NCBI RefSeq assembly: GCF_003002815.1
Contig: NZ_PVTF01000011.1
Coordinates: 248,001-312,000, forward strand
Direction of reading: 5' to 3'
Source: Umezawaea tangerina
GTDB lineage: Bacteria > Actinomycetota > Actinomycetes > Mycobacteriales > Pseudonocardiaceae
DNA length: 64,000 nucleotides
Shown here: piece by piece, positions 48,427 through 57,759 of the stretch
How the letters are laid out: each line of letters starts with the position of its first letter
How positions within the stretch are numbered: position 1 is the stretch's first letter
Notes under the pieces: generated by a model
What the model was told of the DNA's origin: nothing
The model's input: the letters and a program-made list of their open reading frames with translations, nothing else
Database searches by the model: none
Position numbers and translations under genes: made by a program

Positions 48427-48463
48427 ATGCTACCGTCGCTCCACTGACTTACCAATGATAAGT
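48427..48463. promoter_or_regulatory. TetR operator and promoter in the tetR/MFS intergenic region
   Basis: ACTTACCAATGATAAGT (48447-48463) is an inverted repeat whose core TTACCAATGATAA differs at two positions from TTACCATTGGTAA at 47326-47338. On the minus strand TTGGTA (48455-48450) and TAGCAT (48432-48427) with a 17-bp spacer form the tetR promoter, whose -35 is inside the operator. Confidence 0.6.
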
Positions 48464-48557
48464 TGACTTTACGACGTTAGGTAGACGGTGCGGGAGCTCC
48501 CCTCCTCATCACTTCGACCTGCGACGACACCACCCAGCGCACACAGCGAAGGTCGAC

Positions 48558-50096
48558 ATGAGCCCTGTCACGCCCGTGGAGAAGTCCGGCGCCCCGGCCG
48601 CCTCGGCGGCACCGACCACCGGAGTCGCGTCCGACGGCGGGCGGCGTCCCGTGAACCGGTGGCTCGCCCTCGTGGTCCTGAGCCTGGCCCAGCTGATGGT
48701 CGTCCTCGACTCCACGATCGTGAACATCGCGCTGCCCACCGCGCAGCACGACCTCGGCTTCTCCGCCGACGGCCGCCAGTGGGTGGTGACCGGCTACGCG
48801 CTCGCGTTCGGCAGCCTCCTGCTGCTCGGTGGCAGGCTCTCGGACCACTTCGGCCGCAGGCGGGTGTTCGTCGTCGGGGTGGTCGGGTTCGCCGCCGCGT
48901 CGGCGCTGGGCGGTGCCGCGGGCGGGCTCGCGGTGCTGCTCGTCGCCCGCGTCGCCCAGGGTGTGTTCGCGGCACTGCTCGCGCCCGCGGCGCTGTCGAT
49001 GGTGGCGGTGGCGTTCGCCGACGACCCGGCCGAGCGCGGGCGGGCGTTCGGGGTGTTCGGCGCGATCTCCGGTGCCGGCGGCGCACTGGGGCTGCTGCTG
49101 GGCGGTGTCCTCACCCAGGGCCTGTCGTGGCGGTGGTGCCTGTACGTGAACCTGGTCATCGCCGGGGTCGCGTTCGTCGGCGCGCTGCTGTTCCTCCCCG
49201 CGACGGGCCGGCCGGAGCGCACCCGGTTCGACGTCGCGGGAACGGTCACCGCGGTCCTCGGCCTGGTGGGCGTCGTGTACGGCCTCGGCAACGCGGCCTC
49301 GACCGGCTGGACCGACGTCCGGACGGTGGGGCCGACGGTCGCGGGCGTCCTGCTGATGGCCGTGTTCGTGCTCGTCGAGCGCCGCGTCCGCGACCCGCTG
49401 CTGCCGCTGCCGGTGATCCTGGACCGCGACCGGGGCGCGGCCTACCTGGCGGTCGGGATCTCGGGGACCGGTGGGTTCGCCGTGTTCCTGTTCCTCACCT
49501 ACTACCTCGCGGAGACGCTGGGGTTCTCGCCGGTGCGGACCGGGGTGGCGTTCCTGCCGATGGTCGGGCTGATCATGGTGGGGGCGGTGTTCTCCGGCGC
49601 GGTGCTGCTGCCCAGGACCGGGCCCCGTCCGGTCGTCGCGGCCGGGTGCCTCCTCGCCGCGGTCGGCATGGCACTGCTCACCGGTATCGGCGTGGACTCC
49701 ACCTACGCCAGCGGCGTCCTGCCGTCCCTGCTCGTCATCGGCCTCGGGCTCGGGCTGGTCTTCGGTCCTGGCCAGAACGCGGCGACCAGCGGGGTGGGGC
49801 CGCACGAGACCGGCGCGGCCTCGGCGATGGTGAACATCGCCCAGCAGGTCGGCGGGTCCATCGGACTGGCCGTCTTCAGCTCGCTGGGCGCCTCCGCGGT
49901 GGCGGGCCACCTCGCCGCCCACCCGGCGACGGCGGCGGACCCGGCCGCCTTGGTCGAGGCGACCCTCGCCGGCTACCACCTCGTGTTCCGGGTCGCGGCG
50001 GCGCTGTTCCTCGGCGGCGCCGTGCTGGCCGCCGTCCTCTTCCGCGGCGGCCCCCTGCCGACCAACCCGGACGCGCCGCCCGTGAGCGCGCACTGA
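48558..50096 (+). CDS. MFS drug-efflux transporter (DHA2/EmrB-QacA type)
   Basis: This 512-residue transporter has about 14 membrane segments. It has the DHA2 signatures VVLDSTIVNIALPTAQHDL (segment 1), GRLSDHFGRRRVF (loop 2-3, motif A) and GALGLLLGGVL-like motif C in the fifth segment. These proton antiporters export drugs, dyes or the cell's own antibiotics. It is the first gene of an operon (gaps 73, 28 and 63 nt) with two oxidoreductases and a sodium/proton antiporter, divergent from a TetR gene, so induction by an exported toxic compound is likely. Confidence 0.93.
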   Translation: MSPVTPVEKSGAPAASAAPTTGVASDGGRRPVNRWLALVVLSLAQLMVVLDSTIVNIALPTAQHDLGFSADGRQWVVTGYALAFGSLLLLGGRLSDHFGRRRVFVVGVVGFAAASALGGAAGGLAVLLVARVAQGVFAALLAPAALSMVAVAFADDPAERGRAFGVFGAISGAGGALGLLLGGVLTQGLSWRWCLYVNLVIAGVAFVGALLFLPATGRPERTRFDVAGTVTAVLGLVGVVYGLGNAASTGWTDVRTVGPTVAGVLLMAVFVLVERRVRDPLLPLPVILDRDRGAAYLAVGISGTGGFAVFLFLTYYLAETLGFSPVRTGVAFLPMVGLIMVGAVFSGAVLLPRTGPRPVVAAGCLLAAVGMALLTGIGVDSTYASGVLPSLLVIGLGLGLVFGPGQNAATSGVGPHETGAASAMVNIAQQVGGSIGLAVFSSLGASAVAGHLAAHPATAADPAALVEATLAGYHLVFRVAAALFLGGAVLAAVLFRGGPLPTNPDAPPVSAH

Positions 50097-50169
50097 GGCG
50101 ACCACGCCTCCACCACCACTTCCGCACGACACCCGACACAGGCGCGTCCGCGCCGGAGATGAGAGCACG

Positions 50170-51081
50170 ATGAAAGCAGCCCGGTTCCAGCGGTTCGGCG
50201 GTCCCGAGGTCCTGGAGGTCGTGGACCTGCCCGTCCCGCGTCCGGGGCCCGGCCAGGTCCGGATCGCCGTGCGCGCCGCCGGGGTCAACGCCTCGGACCT
50301 GAAGCTGCGCGGCGGCGAGCTGAGCTTCGGCGCGGGGCTGCCGCAGACGACCGGCCGCGACGTGGCGGGCGTCGTCGACGAGCTCGGGGAGGGGGTCACC
50401 GACGTCGCCGTCGGCGACCGCGTCTTCGGCATCTCCGACGACGGCGCGGGCGCGGCCCAGTTCGCGCTGCTGACCTTCCGCGCGGTCATCCCGGAGTCCC
50501 TCGGGTTCGTCGACGCCGCCGGGCTGCCGTGCGCGCTGGAGACGGCGACGCGCGCCCTCGACCAGCTCCACGTCACCGACGGCACCACGGTGCTGCTCAA
50601 CGGCGCCTCCGGCGGCATCGGCAGCGCGGCCGTCCAGCTGGCCGTCGCCCGCGGCGCGCGGGTGATCGGCGTCGCGGGCGCCCTGAACCAGGGGTACCTG
50701 TCCGGTCTCGGCGCGGAGCCGGTGACCTACGGGGACGGCATGGTCGACCGCGTCCGCGCCCTGGCCCCGGACGGTGTCGACGCGGCGGTGGACGTCGCGG
50801 GCAACGGCGTGCTGCCGCAGCTCGTCGACCTCGCGGGCGACGCCAAGAACGTGCTGACGCTCGCCGACTTCGCGGGCTCGAAGGAGCACGGTGTGCGGTT
50901 CAGCAACGGGTTCGCCGACGGCCACGCCTTCCACGCCCTCGCCGAGGTCGGACGGCTCGTCGAGACCGGCCGGTTCTGGCTCCCCGTCGAACGGACCTTC
51001 CCGCTCGCGCGGATCGCCGACGCGCACCGGCTGCTGGAGAACGGGCACGTCCGCGGACGGCTCGTCCTGATCGCCGACTAG
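50170..51081 (+). CDS. Quinone oxidoreductase-like MDR protein
   Basis: The 303-residue NADPH-dependent zinc-independent MDR enzyme of the quinone oxidoreductase type has GVNASDLKLRGG, TTGRDVAGVVDELGEGV, the nucleotide site LLNGASGGIGSAAVQLAVARG, and the C-terminal GHVRGRLVLI. No zinc ligands are evident. It probably reduces a quinone or activated alkene, fitting the ABM and efflux genes nearby. ATG 50170 follows GAGATGAGAGCACG. It is the second gene of the TetR-controlled operon. Confidence 0.9.
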   Translation: MKAARFQRFGGPEVLEVVDLPVPRPGPGQVRIAVRAAGVNASDLKLRGGELSFGAGLPQTTGRDVAGVVDELGEGVTDVAVGDRVFGISDDGAGAAQFALLTFRAVIPESLGFVDAAGLPCALETATRALDQLHVTDGTTVLLNGASGGIGSAAVQLAVARGARVIGVAGALNQGYLSGLGAEPVTYGDGMVDRVRALAPDGVDAAVDVAGNGVLPQLVDLAGDAKNVLTLADFAGSKEHGVRFSNGFADGHAFHALAEVGRLVETGRFWLPVERTFPLARIADAHRLLENGHVRGRLVLIAD

Positions 51082-51109
51082 CCGACCCACGAGCAGCAGG
51101 AGCGTCGCC

Positions 51110-52162
51110 GTGACGATGAACGAGTGCCCGCCGAGCCCTTCCGGTGCCACCGCCGCGATCCCCGACCGCGCCAGGGCGGTGCACCTGGTGGCGCGCCCGG
51201 ACGGCCCGCTGACGACGGACGCCTTCCGCGGTGTCGAGGTCCCCGTCCCGGATCCGGGGCCCGGCCACGTGCTCGTGCGCACCGGGCACCTGGGCGTGGC
51301 CGCGGTGATGCGCGAGCGGATGGACCTCGACGGCGATCTGCCCGTACCGCCGTACGCGCTCGACGAGCCGATGTCCGGGCCCGCCGTCGGCACCGTCGTG
51401 GCGAGCCGGGCCGAGGCGGTACCGGTCGGGGCGCTGGTCGCGTACTGGGGTCCGTGGGCGGAGTACGCCGAGGTCGCGGTCGAGGCGGCGCGGGTCCTCG
51501 ACCCGGCCCTGCTGCCCGCGCCGCAGTACCACCTGGCCACCGCCAACGGGGCGACCGCGCTGCACGGCGTGCGCGACGTCGCCGGGGTCGGCCGGGGCGA
51601 CGTGGTCCTGGTGTCGGGCGCGGCGGGCGGTGTCGGCTCGTTGGCGGGCCAGATCGCCCGGCGGCTCGGCGCGGCCAGGGTGATCGGGACCGCCGGATCG
51701 GCCGCGAAGTGCCGTTGGCTGGTGGACGAGCTCGGCTTCGACGCGGCCGTCGACCACCACGTCGACGACCTCGCCGGAGCCCTGCGCGAGCACGCGCCCG
51801 ACGGCGTCACGGTCTACCTCGACCTGGTCGGCGGGGCGCAGTTCGAAGCGGCCGTCGCGGTAGCCGCCACCCACGCCCGGTTCGCCGTCGGCGGCGCGCT
51901 GTCGACCCAGCAGGCGGGCGCGCCGTGGCCGCGGTTCGACACCGGGGCCGCGATCGTGAAGGCCCTGGCGGTCCGGGGCTTCGCCCTCGTCCACGCGCCG
52001 CAGGTGCTGGGGGAGTGGCCCGCCCTGTTCCGCCGGTGGTTGGCCGAGGGCATGACCTTCCCGCACACCAGCGTCGACGGCGGCCTCCCGGTCCTGCCCG
52101 ACACCCTGGTCGCCCTGCTCGCCGGGCACCACCGGGGGCACGTGTCGGTCCGGATGGCCTGA
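51110..52162 (+). CDS. NADP-dependent MDR oxidoreductase (CurA/PTGR-like)
   Basis: This 350-residue enzyme belongs to the leukotriene B4 dehydrogenase/CurA subgroup of MDR proteins: VEVPVPDPGPGHVLVRTGHL, the cofactor site VLVSGAAGGVGSLAGQIARR, and VTVYLDLVGGAQFEAAV. These reduce activated double bonds of alpha,beta-unsaturated ketones. The GTG at 51110 has AGGAG seven bases upstream. Its neighbour of similar fold (50170) has a different sequence, so this is not a recent tandem duplication. Together they may detoxify the same inducer in successive steps. Confidence 0.85.
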   Translation: MTMNECPPSPSGATAAIPDRARAVHLVARPDGPLTTDAFRGVEVPVPDPGPGHVLVRTGHLGVAAVMRERMDLDGDLPVPPYALDEPMSGPAVGTVVASRAEAVPVGALVAYWGPWAEYAEVAVEAARVLDPALLPAPQYHLATANGATALHGVRDVAGVGRGDVVLVSGAAGGVGSLAGQIARRLGAARVIGTAGSAAKCRWLVDELGFDAAVDHHVDDLAGALREHAPDGVTVYLDLVGGAQFEAAVAVAATHARFAVGGALSTQQAGAPWPRFDTGAAIVKALAVRGFALVHAPQVLGEWPALFRRWLAEGMTFPHTSVDGGLPVLPDTLVALLAGHHRGHVSVRMA

Positions 52163-52225
52163 CGCCGTGCCGCGCCCGCACGACCGCGAGCCCCTCACCG
52201 ACGGAACCTCCAGGAGTGCAAGCAC

Positions 52226-53869
52226 GTGACCGAGCCGCTAGTGGTGATGGTGACCGCGTTCGCGGTGATCGCCGCCGCGACCGTCGTGGGTCCGCGGCTG
52301 GGGGTCGCGGCGCCGCTCCTGCTCGTCGTGACCGGCGTCGTCGCGAGCCTGTCGCCGATGTTCGGATCGGTGCACGTCGAGCCGGAGTGGATCCTCGAAG
52401 GCGTGCTGCCGCCGCTGCTCTACTCGTCCGCGGTGTCGATGCCGCCGATGAACTTCCGGCGCGAGTTCGGGGCCGTCAGCGGCCTGTCGGTGCTCCTCGT
52501 CATCGGCACCGCGCTCCTGCTCGGCCTGTTCTTCGCGCTCGCCATCCCCGGACTCGGCTTCGCGTGGGGCGTGGCGCTCGGCGCGATCATCAGCCCGACC
52601 GACGCCGTCGCGACGTCCATCGTCAAGCGGACACCGGTGTCCAGGCGCGTGGTGTCCATCCTGGACGGTGAGAGCCTGCTCAACGACGCGACCGCCCTGG
52701 TGCTGCTGCGCACGGCGGTCGTCACCACGGCCGCGGCGTTCTCCTTCTGGGGCGCGGTGGGCACGTTGGCGTACTCGGTCGTCGTCGCCCTCGCCGTCGG
52801 GTGGGCGGTCGGACGGCTCGACCTGCTGGTGCGCAAGCGCGTCACCGACCCGACGGTCAACACCGTCATCTCGTTCACGGCACCGTTCCTCGCCTCCGTG
52901 CCCGCCGAGCACCTGGGGGCGTCCGGCCTCGTCGCGGCCGTGGTCGCCGGTCTCGTCACGGGCATCCGCGCACCGCGCGACCTGTCCCCGCGCAACCGCC
53001 TGTCCGACTCGCAGAACTGGCGCACGGTCGAGCTCGTCCTGGAAGGAGCGGTGTTCCTGACGATGGGCGTCCAGATCGGCCCGATCGTCGCGGACGTGCG
53101 GGCGGACTACGACGAGATCGGCACGGCCGTCCTGGTCGCCGCCGCGGCCCTCGCCTTGACGGTGCTCGTGCGCGCGGCCTACATCGGGCCGCTGCTCGCC
53201 GTCCTCGCGGCCCGCGCCCGCGGCAGCGACACGATCCGGACGCGGGTGCGGGGCCTGCAGGAGCGGATGAGCACACCGGAGGGCAAGCAGCAGACCATGG
53301 ACGAGGCCAAGCTCCGCGGGAGACCGCCCAAGGAGCGCGACCTCGACCGGTTCGCGGGCCGGATCGTCCGGATCCTCGCCGACCTCGACTACTTCCGCCG
53401 CGAGGTGCTCGGCTGGCGCGAAGGTACGGCGGTGGTGTGGGCGGGCATGCGCGGCGCCGTGACGGTCGCCGCCGCCCAGACGCTCCCCGAGGACACGCCG
53501 CGGCGGTCGGTCCTCGTGCTCATCGCCTTCGCGGTCGCGCTGCTGTCCCTCCTCGTCCAGGGCGGCACCATCGGCCCGCTGCTGCGCCGCCTGACGCCTG
53601 CCGCCGACCACGTCGCGGCCGCGCGGAGGGCGTCCGCCGAACGGGACCGGATCGCCGAGATCATGCGGACGACCTCCGCGACAGCGCATCCGGACGCGAC
53701 GTCCTCACCGGCGTCCGCCCACCGGCTCGCGGTCATCTCCGCCCAGAGGTCGGCGTTGCTCGACGCGCGCGACAACGGCACCTTCGACGCCGAGGTCCTG
53801 GAGGAGGCGCTGGCCGACCTCGACGCGGCGCAGATCGCCATCGAGCTGCGCGGCGGCCTCCGCGGGTGA
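52226..53869 (+). CDS. Na+/H+ antiporter, CPA1 (NhaP) family
   Basis: The 547-residue protein has about 12 membrane segments. It carries the family's ion-binding motif in ALGAIISPTDAVATSIVK and the following ILDGESLLNDATALVLL, both characteristic of CPA1 exchangers, with a cytosolic C-terminal tail of about 100 residues. It exchanges sodium or potassium for protons. GTG 52226 follows CTCCAGGAG. It is last in the TetR-controlled operon; pairing with an MFS drug pump suggests help with proton balance during efflux, which is inference. Confidence 0.92.
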   Translation: MTEPLVVMVTAFAVIAAATVVGPRLGVAAPLLLVVTGVVASLSPMFGSVHVEPEWILEGVLPPLLYSSAVSMPPMNFRREFGAVSGLSVLLVIGTALLLGLFFALAIPGLGFAWGVALGAIISPTDAVATSIVKRTPVSRRVVSILDGESLLNDATALVLLRTAVVTTAAAFSFWGAVGTLAYSVVVALAVGWAVGRLDLLVRKRVTDPTVNTVISFTAPFLASVPAEHLGASGLVAAVVAGLVTGIRAPRDLSPRNRLSDSQNWRTVELVLEGAVFLTMGVQIGPIVADVRADYDEIGTAVLVAAAALALTVLVRAAYIGPLLAVLAARARGSDTIRTRVRGLQERMSTPEGKQQTMDEAKLRGRPPKERDLDRFAGRIVRILADLDYFRREVLGWREGTAVVWAGMRGAVTVAAAQTLPEDTPRRSVLVLIAFAVALLSLLVQGGTIGPLLRRLTPAADHVAAARRASAERDRIAEIMRTTSATAHPDATSSPASAHRLAVISAQRSALLDARDNGTFDAEVLEEALADLDAAQIAIELRGGLRG

Positions 53870-53918
53870 TCCCCCGGAAAGCCTTGGCGGACAAGGGGAG
53901 TGGACTCCGCCCGCGGTC

Positions 53919-54779
53919 CTAACGGCGGTTCGCGATCGCCTGGCGGGTGCGCTCGCTGCTCGCCGCGAGCTCGTAGAGCACCATGATCAGGCCCTGCACC
54001 TCGTCCGCCGAGGCCACGGTGACCGACACCGTGCGGTCGGCCGTGCGGTCGCAGCCGGGGATGCCCGCGGCGAGCTCGGCGGCCACCGGTGACGGCATGT
54101 CGACCTCGACGCGGAACGAGGACGGCAGGTCCGGACAGGGCGCTCCCGCGGCACCGGCGACCGCGACTCCGGCGACCGCGGCGGCGGTGGCCTCGCGGAT
54201 GAGGTCCCTGGCGACCGACGGGGCGAGCGAGTCGACGGCCGAGAACCCGCGCGAGGTCTTGACGGTGACGACGCGGGCGTCCGGGAACGCCTTCGCGGCG
54301 ATCTCGCCGATCACGTCGTCGCCGGTGACCAGACCGACCGGGACTCCGAGCGAGTTGGCGTACAGCGCGTTGACCTCCGCCTCCGACACGCTCACCCCGT
54401 TGATCCGGACCTCGCCGAAGTACGCCGAGAAGGTGTGCGCCAGCACGCCCGGCGCACCCGCGGGCGCGTGGTAGCCGACGAACAGCGCCACGCCGCAGTC
54501 CTCGGTCAGGCCCTCGGCCATGCACTGCGCCTTGGGCGTGCCGAAGACCAGGCGGGCACGGGGGTCGAGGTGCTCGTGGACCAGGTTGTCCATCGTCCCG
54601 TGGGAGTCGTTGACGACGACGCTCGTCGCGCCGCCGTCGAAGGCGCCCGCGATGGCGGCGTTCGCCTCCCCGGTCATCAGCTCCTGGGCGCGGGGGTAGC
54701 CGGAGCCGCCGCGGAGGACCTGGTCCAGCGTCGCGATGCCCGCGACGCCCTCCATGTCGACCGAGATGTAGACCTTCAC
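53919..54779 (-). CDS. M55-family D-aminopeptidase (DppA-like)
   Basis: This 286-residue zinc peptidase family M55 protein has SVDMEGVAG (Asp/Glu ligands), NDSHGTMDN (His), GYHAPAG (His) and SEAEVNALYAN (Glu), the complete metal set. DppA-type enzymes cleave D-Ala-containing peptides and so recycle peptidoglycan or feed on it. ATG 54779 follows GAGGAGCCGACA. It is in the same orientation as the peptide deformylase gene upstream, 136 nt away. The pair may simply be adjacent housekeeping genes. Confidence 0.93.
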   Translation of the reverse strand: MKVYISVDMEGVAGIATLDQVLRGGSGYPRAQELMTGEANAAIAGAFDGGATSVVVNDSHGTMDNLVHEHLDPRARLVFGTPKAQCMAEGLTEDCGVALFVGYHAPAGAPGVLAHTFSAYFGEVRINGVSVSEAEVNALYANSLGVPVGLVTGDDVIGEIAAKAFPDARVVTVKTSRGFSAVDSLAPSVARDLIREATAAAVAGVAVAGAAGAPCPDLPSSFRVEVDMPSPVAAELAAGIPGCDRTADRTVSVTVASADEVQGLIMVLYELAASSERTRQAIANRR

Positions 54780-54915
54780 TGTCGGCTCCTCGCTGGCGGG
54801 TGTCGGCGGTCGGACCGAGTCCGATTGTCGGCGCTGTTCCCGTGGCGGACGTTGTCCGATCGGCCGAACCGGACGCCGTCGGACTGTGCGGCGGACCAGG
54901 GTCGGGCTCGCGGGG

Positions 54916-55461
54916 TCAGTGCGGACTGACCTTGACGACCGGCTCCGGGCCGCCGACCTCGTCGAACCAGGACGCCGCGCGCAGGGTCGACATGATCCGC
55001 CGCTGCCCCTCCACGTCCTGCCGGTCGAGGAAGAGCACCCCGTCCAGGTGGTCGGTCTCGTGCTGGACGCACCGCGAGAGCAGCCCGGAACCGACGATCT
55101 GCACCGGGTCGCCGTGGACGTTGAAACCCTTGGCGGTGACGTTCATCCGGCGCTTCGTGTCGAGGTAGACGCCGGGGATGGACAGGCAGCCCTCGATGCC
55201 GTCCTGCTCGTCCTCGTCCGGGAAGGTGAGCTGGGGGTTGACCAGGTGGTCGAGCTCGCCGTCGGAGAGCTTGGGGTGGATGGCGAAGACCCGCAGACCG
55301 ACACCGATCTGCGGCGCGGCCAGTCCCGCGCCGTTGCTGTCGTCCAGCGTCTGCCGCAGATCGGCGACAAGTCGCCGCAGTTCCGCGTCGAACGTCTCGA
55401 CAGGCTGCGCGGCCTGGCGGAGCACGGGGTCTCCGAGGAGTCTGATCGGAACAACTGTCAC
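54916..55461 (-). CDS. def: Peptide deformylase
   Basis: This is a 181-residue deformylase that removes the formyl group from the initiating methionine of new proteins. All three motifs are present: GAGLAAPQIGV, EGCLSIPGV (Cys ligand), and QHETDHLDGVLF (HExxH-type with two His and Glu). GTG 55461, with AGGGA five bases upstream, is preferred over GTG 55473, which would place no ribosome-binding site. It stands apart from the usual def-fmt pair, so it may be an extra copy, sometimes found where a natural deformylase inhibitor is made or met. Confidence 0.95.
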   Translation of the reverse strand: MTVVPIRLLGDPVLRQAAQPVETFDAELRRLVADLRQTLDDSNGAGLAAPQIGVGLRVFAIHPKLSDGELDHLVNPQLTFPDEDEQDGIEGCLSIPGVYLDTKRRMNVTAKGFNVHGDPVQIVGSGLLSRCVQHETDHLDGVLFLDRQDVEGQRRIMSTLRAASWFDEVGGPEPVVKVSPH

Positions 55462-55639
55462 GGTTTCCCTCACGAAGGATCATCGCGCGTGGTCGCGCGA
55501 GCGCCGCCAATCCCGCTGCGGAAGGCGGAAGGAGTGCCGTGATCGACAGTACACACGGGTCGCACCTCGCTCCACAAAGGAAGCGGGCGGGGACGGACCA
55601 CCCACCGCACACCGGCGTGCGGTGGGCGTGGTGCTCCGG

Positions 55640-56794
55640 TCAGCCCGCCGCGGTGTCGCGCGGCCGCACCAGGTTCTCCAGGTTCGCCCGTGCGACCCGT
55701 TTGCGGAACTCGCCCGTGGACGAGGAGTCACCGGACTCGTGCATCGTCTCGGTCATCCAGACCGCGGAGGCCTGGCGCTCCCAGACGTGGGCGAGGCAGG
55801 TGTCGGAGTAGCCCTGGAGCAGGCTGGAGTCGCCCTCGTCGACGTGCTTCACCACCGCGAGCGCGAGCAGTTCGGCGTCGTGCAGGGCCAGGCTCATGCC
55901 CTCGGCGCTCATGGGGGAGATGAGGTGGGCGGCGTCCCCGAGGAGGTGCAGCCTGCCGTGGGTCATCGGGCTGAACACCACCCCGCGCAGTGGCACGACC
56001 TGCTTGCCCGCGATCGGGCCCCTCACCACGGGCTGCTCCCCGAACCGGGTCTCCAGCTCGGTCCAGATCCGCTCGTCCGGCCACTGGTCGACGGTGTCGG
56101 TCACCGGGCACTGAAGGTAGACGCGACTGGCCTCGGGGCCCCTGGTGATCTGCGCCGCGAAACCGCGGGAGTGCACCGCCATCACCGCGGGCGGGTTCGC
56201 GGGCACCCCGGCCAGGATGCTCAGCCACGCGTACCCGAACTCGTGCGCGGAGCAGGTGAGGACGTCCTCGGGGATCACCGTCCTGCTGACGCCGTGGTAG
56301 CCGTCGCTCCCGGCGACGAACTCGCAGCCGATCGCCTTCGCCGACCCGGCGGGGTCGCGGTAGCGCACGACGGGACGTTCGGTGTCGATGCCGTGGATGG
56401 TGATGTCCGCGGACCCGAACCGGAGGTCGCCGCCCTCCTTGAGGAACAGCGCCACCAGGTTCCGGACGAGGACCTGCTGCGGGCAGAAGACGGACTCGGC
56501 GTCGTCCTCGTCCCTCCTCCAGAACCGCTTCTCGCCGTCGACCAGCAGCGGCAGCTCCGCGTCGCCGTGACCGCCGCCGACGTCCTCCAGGACCTCGTCG
56601 ACTCCCCATTTCCGGAGCATGCGCACGCCGCTCGCGTCGAGGGCACCGGCTCGCTGCCGGTTCTCCACGTGCTCCCGATCGTGCTTCTCGAGGATCGTGC
56701 ACGCGACTCCGCGGCGCAGCAGGAACATGCCGAGGGTGAGTCCGGCGACTCCGCCGCCCACGACGACGACGGTGGTGTTCTCGTTCTCCGGCAT
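55640..56794 (-). CDS. 4-hydroxybenzoate 3-monooxygenase-like flavoenzyme
   Basis: The 384-residue group A hydroxylase resembles PobA: FAD motif VVVVGGGVAGLTLGMFLLRRG, the PobA-like IENRQRAGAL segment read here as HVENRQRAGAL, DG motif FVAGSDGYHGVSR, and GD motif LLGDAAHLISPMSAEGMSLA. It should convert 4-hydroxybenzoate (or a relative) to the 3,4-dihydroxy product with NADPH. It starts at ATG 56794; the open frame further upstream lacks support. The AraC-type gene upstream on the same strand may regulate it, as PobR does in other bacteria. Confidence 0.85.
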   Translation of the reverse strand: MPENENTTVVVVGGGVAGLTLGMFLLRRGVACTILEKHDREHVENRQRAGALDASGVRMLRKWGVDEVLEDVGGGHGDAELPLLVDGEKRFWRRDEDDAESVFCPQQVLVRNLVALFLKEGGDLRFGSADITIHGIDTERPVVRYRDPAGSAKAIGCEFVAGSDGYHGVSRTVIPEDVLTCSAHEFGYAWLSILAGVPANPPAVMAVHSRGFAAQITRGPEASRVYLQCPVTDTVDQWPDERIWTELETRFGEQPVVRGPIAGKQVVPLRGVVFSPMTHGRLHLLGDAAHLISPMSAEGMSLALHDAELLALAVVKHVDEGDSSLLQGYSDTCLAHVWERQASAVWMTETMHESGDSSSTGEFRKRVARANLENLVRPRDTAAG

Positions 56795-56941
56795 CAGGTT
56801 TTCCGTTCCGTGAAGAGGTGTTCGGCCCGACGGGGGAGTGGTGGTCCCCGCCGTCGGACACCACCGTGCTCCCCACGGGCGGTTGCCGACCACCGACAAC
56901 AGGTCACGGGATAAGGAAAACCCGCCAACGTGCCGCGGGCG

Positions 56942-57718
56942 TCATCCGCCGCGGGTGTGCAGCCCGGCCTGGTACCGGCCCGGCGTCTGGCCGACGATCA
57001 TGGCGAACGTCTCGATGAACGTGGACGGGTTGGACCACCCGCACGCGATCGAGGTCTCGGTCACCGACCGGCCGTCGGTGAGGTGGACGATGGCGTGGTG
57101 GATGCGCAGGACCGTGCGCCAGCGCTGGAAACCCATCCCGAGGTCGGCCTGGAAGAGGCGGCTCAACGTGCGTTCGCTCGCTCCGACCGAACGCCCCAGC
57201 CCGGCCAGCGTCGTGTCCCGGCCGGGGTCGGCGCGCAGCAGGTCGGTGACCGCGTGCAGCCGGTCGTCGCGCGGCTCGGGCAGGTGCAACGACTGCTCGG
57301 GCGTCTCGACGAGCTCGTCGACCACCACTCCGCGCAGCCGCCGCACGGCCTCGGGCGACCTCGTGCTCCGGCCGGTCAACGCGAGTAGCGCCTCGCGCAC
57401 CAGCGGGCTCACCGCGAACACGCCGGGCAGCGGCGAGAGCGCGGAGCACTCGTCGGCCGGGATGGCGAGGAGCCGGGCGTCGGTGTCGCCGTAGAAGCGG
57501 TGGGAGTGCGCGAAACCCGGCGGCGTCCAGGTGACCCGGTTGGCGGGCGCGACCCACGTCCCGTGCTCCGTCGTGGTCGCGAACGCCCCCGCGGCCGCGT
57601 AGACGAGCTGGCCGTCGGGGTGCGAGTGGGAGTCGAGGTGGTAGCCGTGCGGAATCCGACCCCCGCCCTGGGGCGTCCTGTGCTCCTCGGGCGGTGCGGA
57701 CCGGCGGATCTCCGACAT
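56942..57718 (-). CDS. AraC-family regulator
   Basis: The 258-residue protein has an N-terminal cupin sensor (HSHPDGQLVYAAAG, VTWTPPGFAHSHRF) and two C-terminal AraC helix-turn-helix motifs (DTTLAGLGRSVGASERTLSR; SVTETSIACGWSNPSTFIET). Cupin-AraC regulators of this kind often control an adjacent efflux or oxidoreductase gene. It lies 147 nt upstream of the PobA-like gene on the same strand and divergent from the methyltransferase gene with a 41-nt gap, so it may regulate either. Confidence 0.88.
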   Translation of the reverse strand: MSEIRRSAPPEEHRTPQGGGRIPHGYHLDSHSHPDGQLVYAAAGAFATTTEHGTWVAPANRVTWTPPGFAHSHRFYGDTDARLLAIPADECSALSPLPGVFAVSPLVREALLALTGRSTRSPEAVRRLRGVVVDELVETPEQSLHLPEPRDDRLHAVTDLLRADPGRDTTLAGLGRSVGASERTLSRLFQADLGMGFQRWRTVLRIHHAIVHLTDGRSVTETSIACGWSNPSTFIETFAMIVGQTPGRYQAGLHTRGG

Positions 57719-57759
57719 GGGGCGTCAGATTACGGGGCGCCCTCGGCATGATGGCGCTC

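Noticed and set aside
53873-53910. GGCGGA...TCCGCC hairpin after the antiporter gene
   Set aside because: Only a 6-bp stem with a long loop; too weak to call a terminator.
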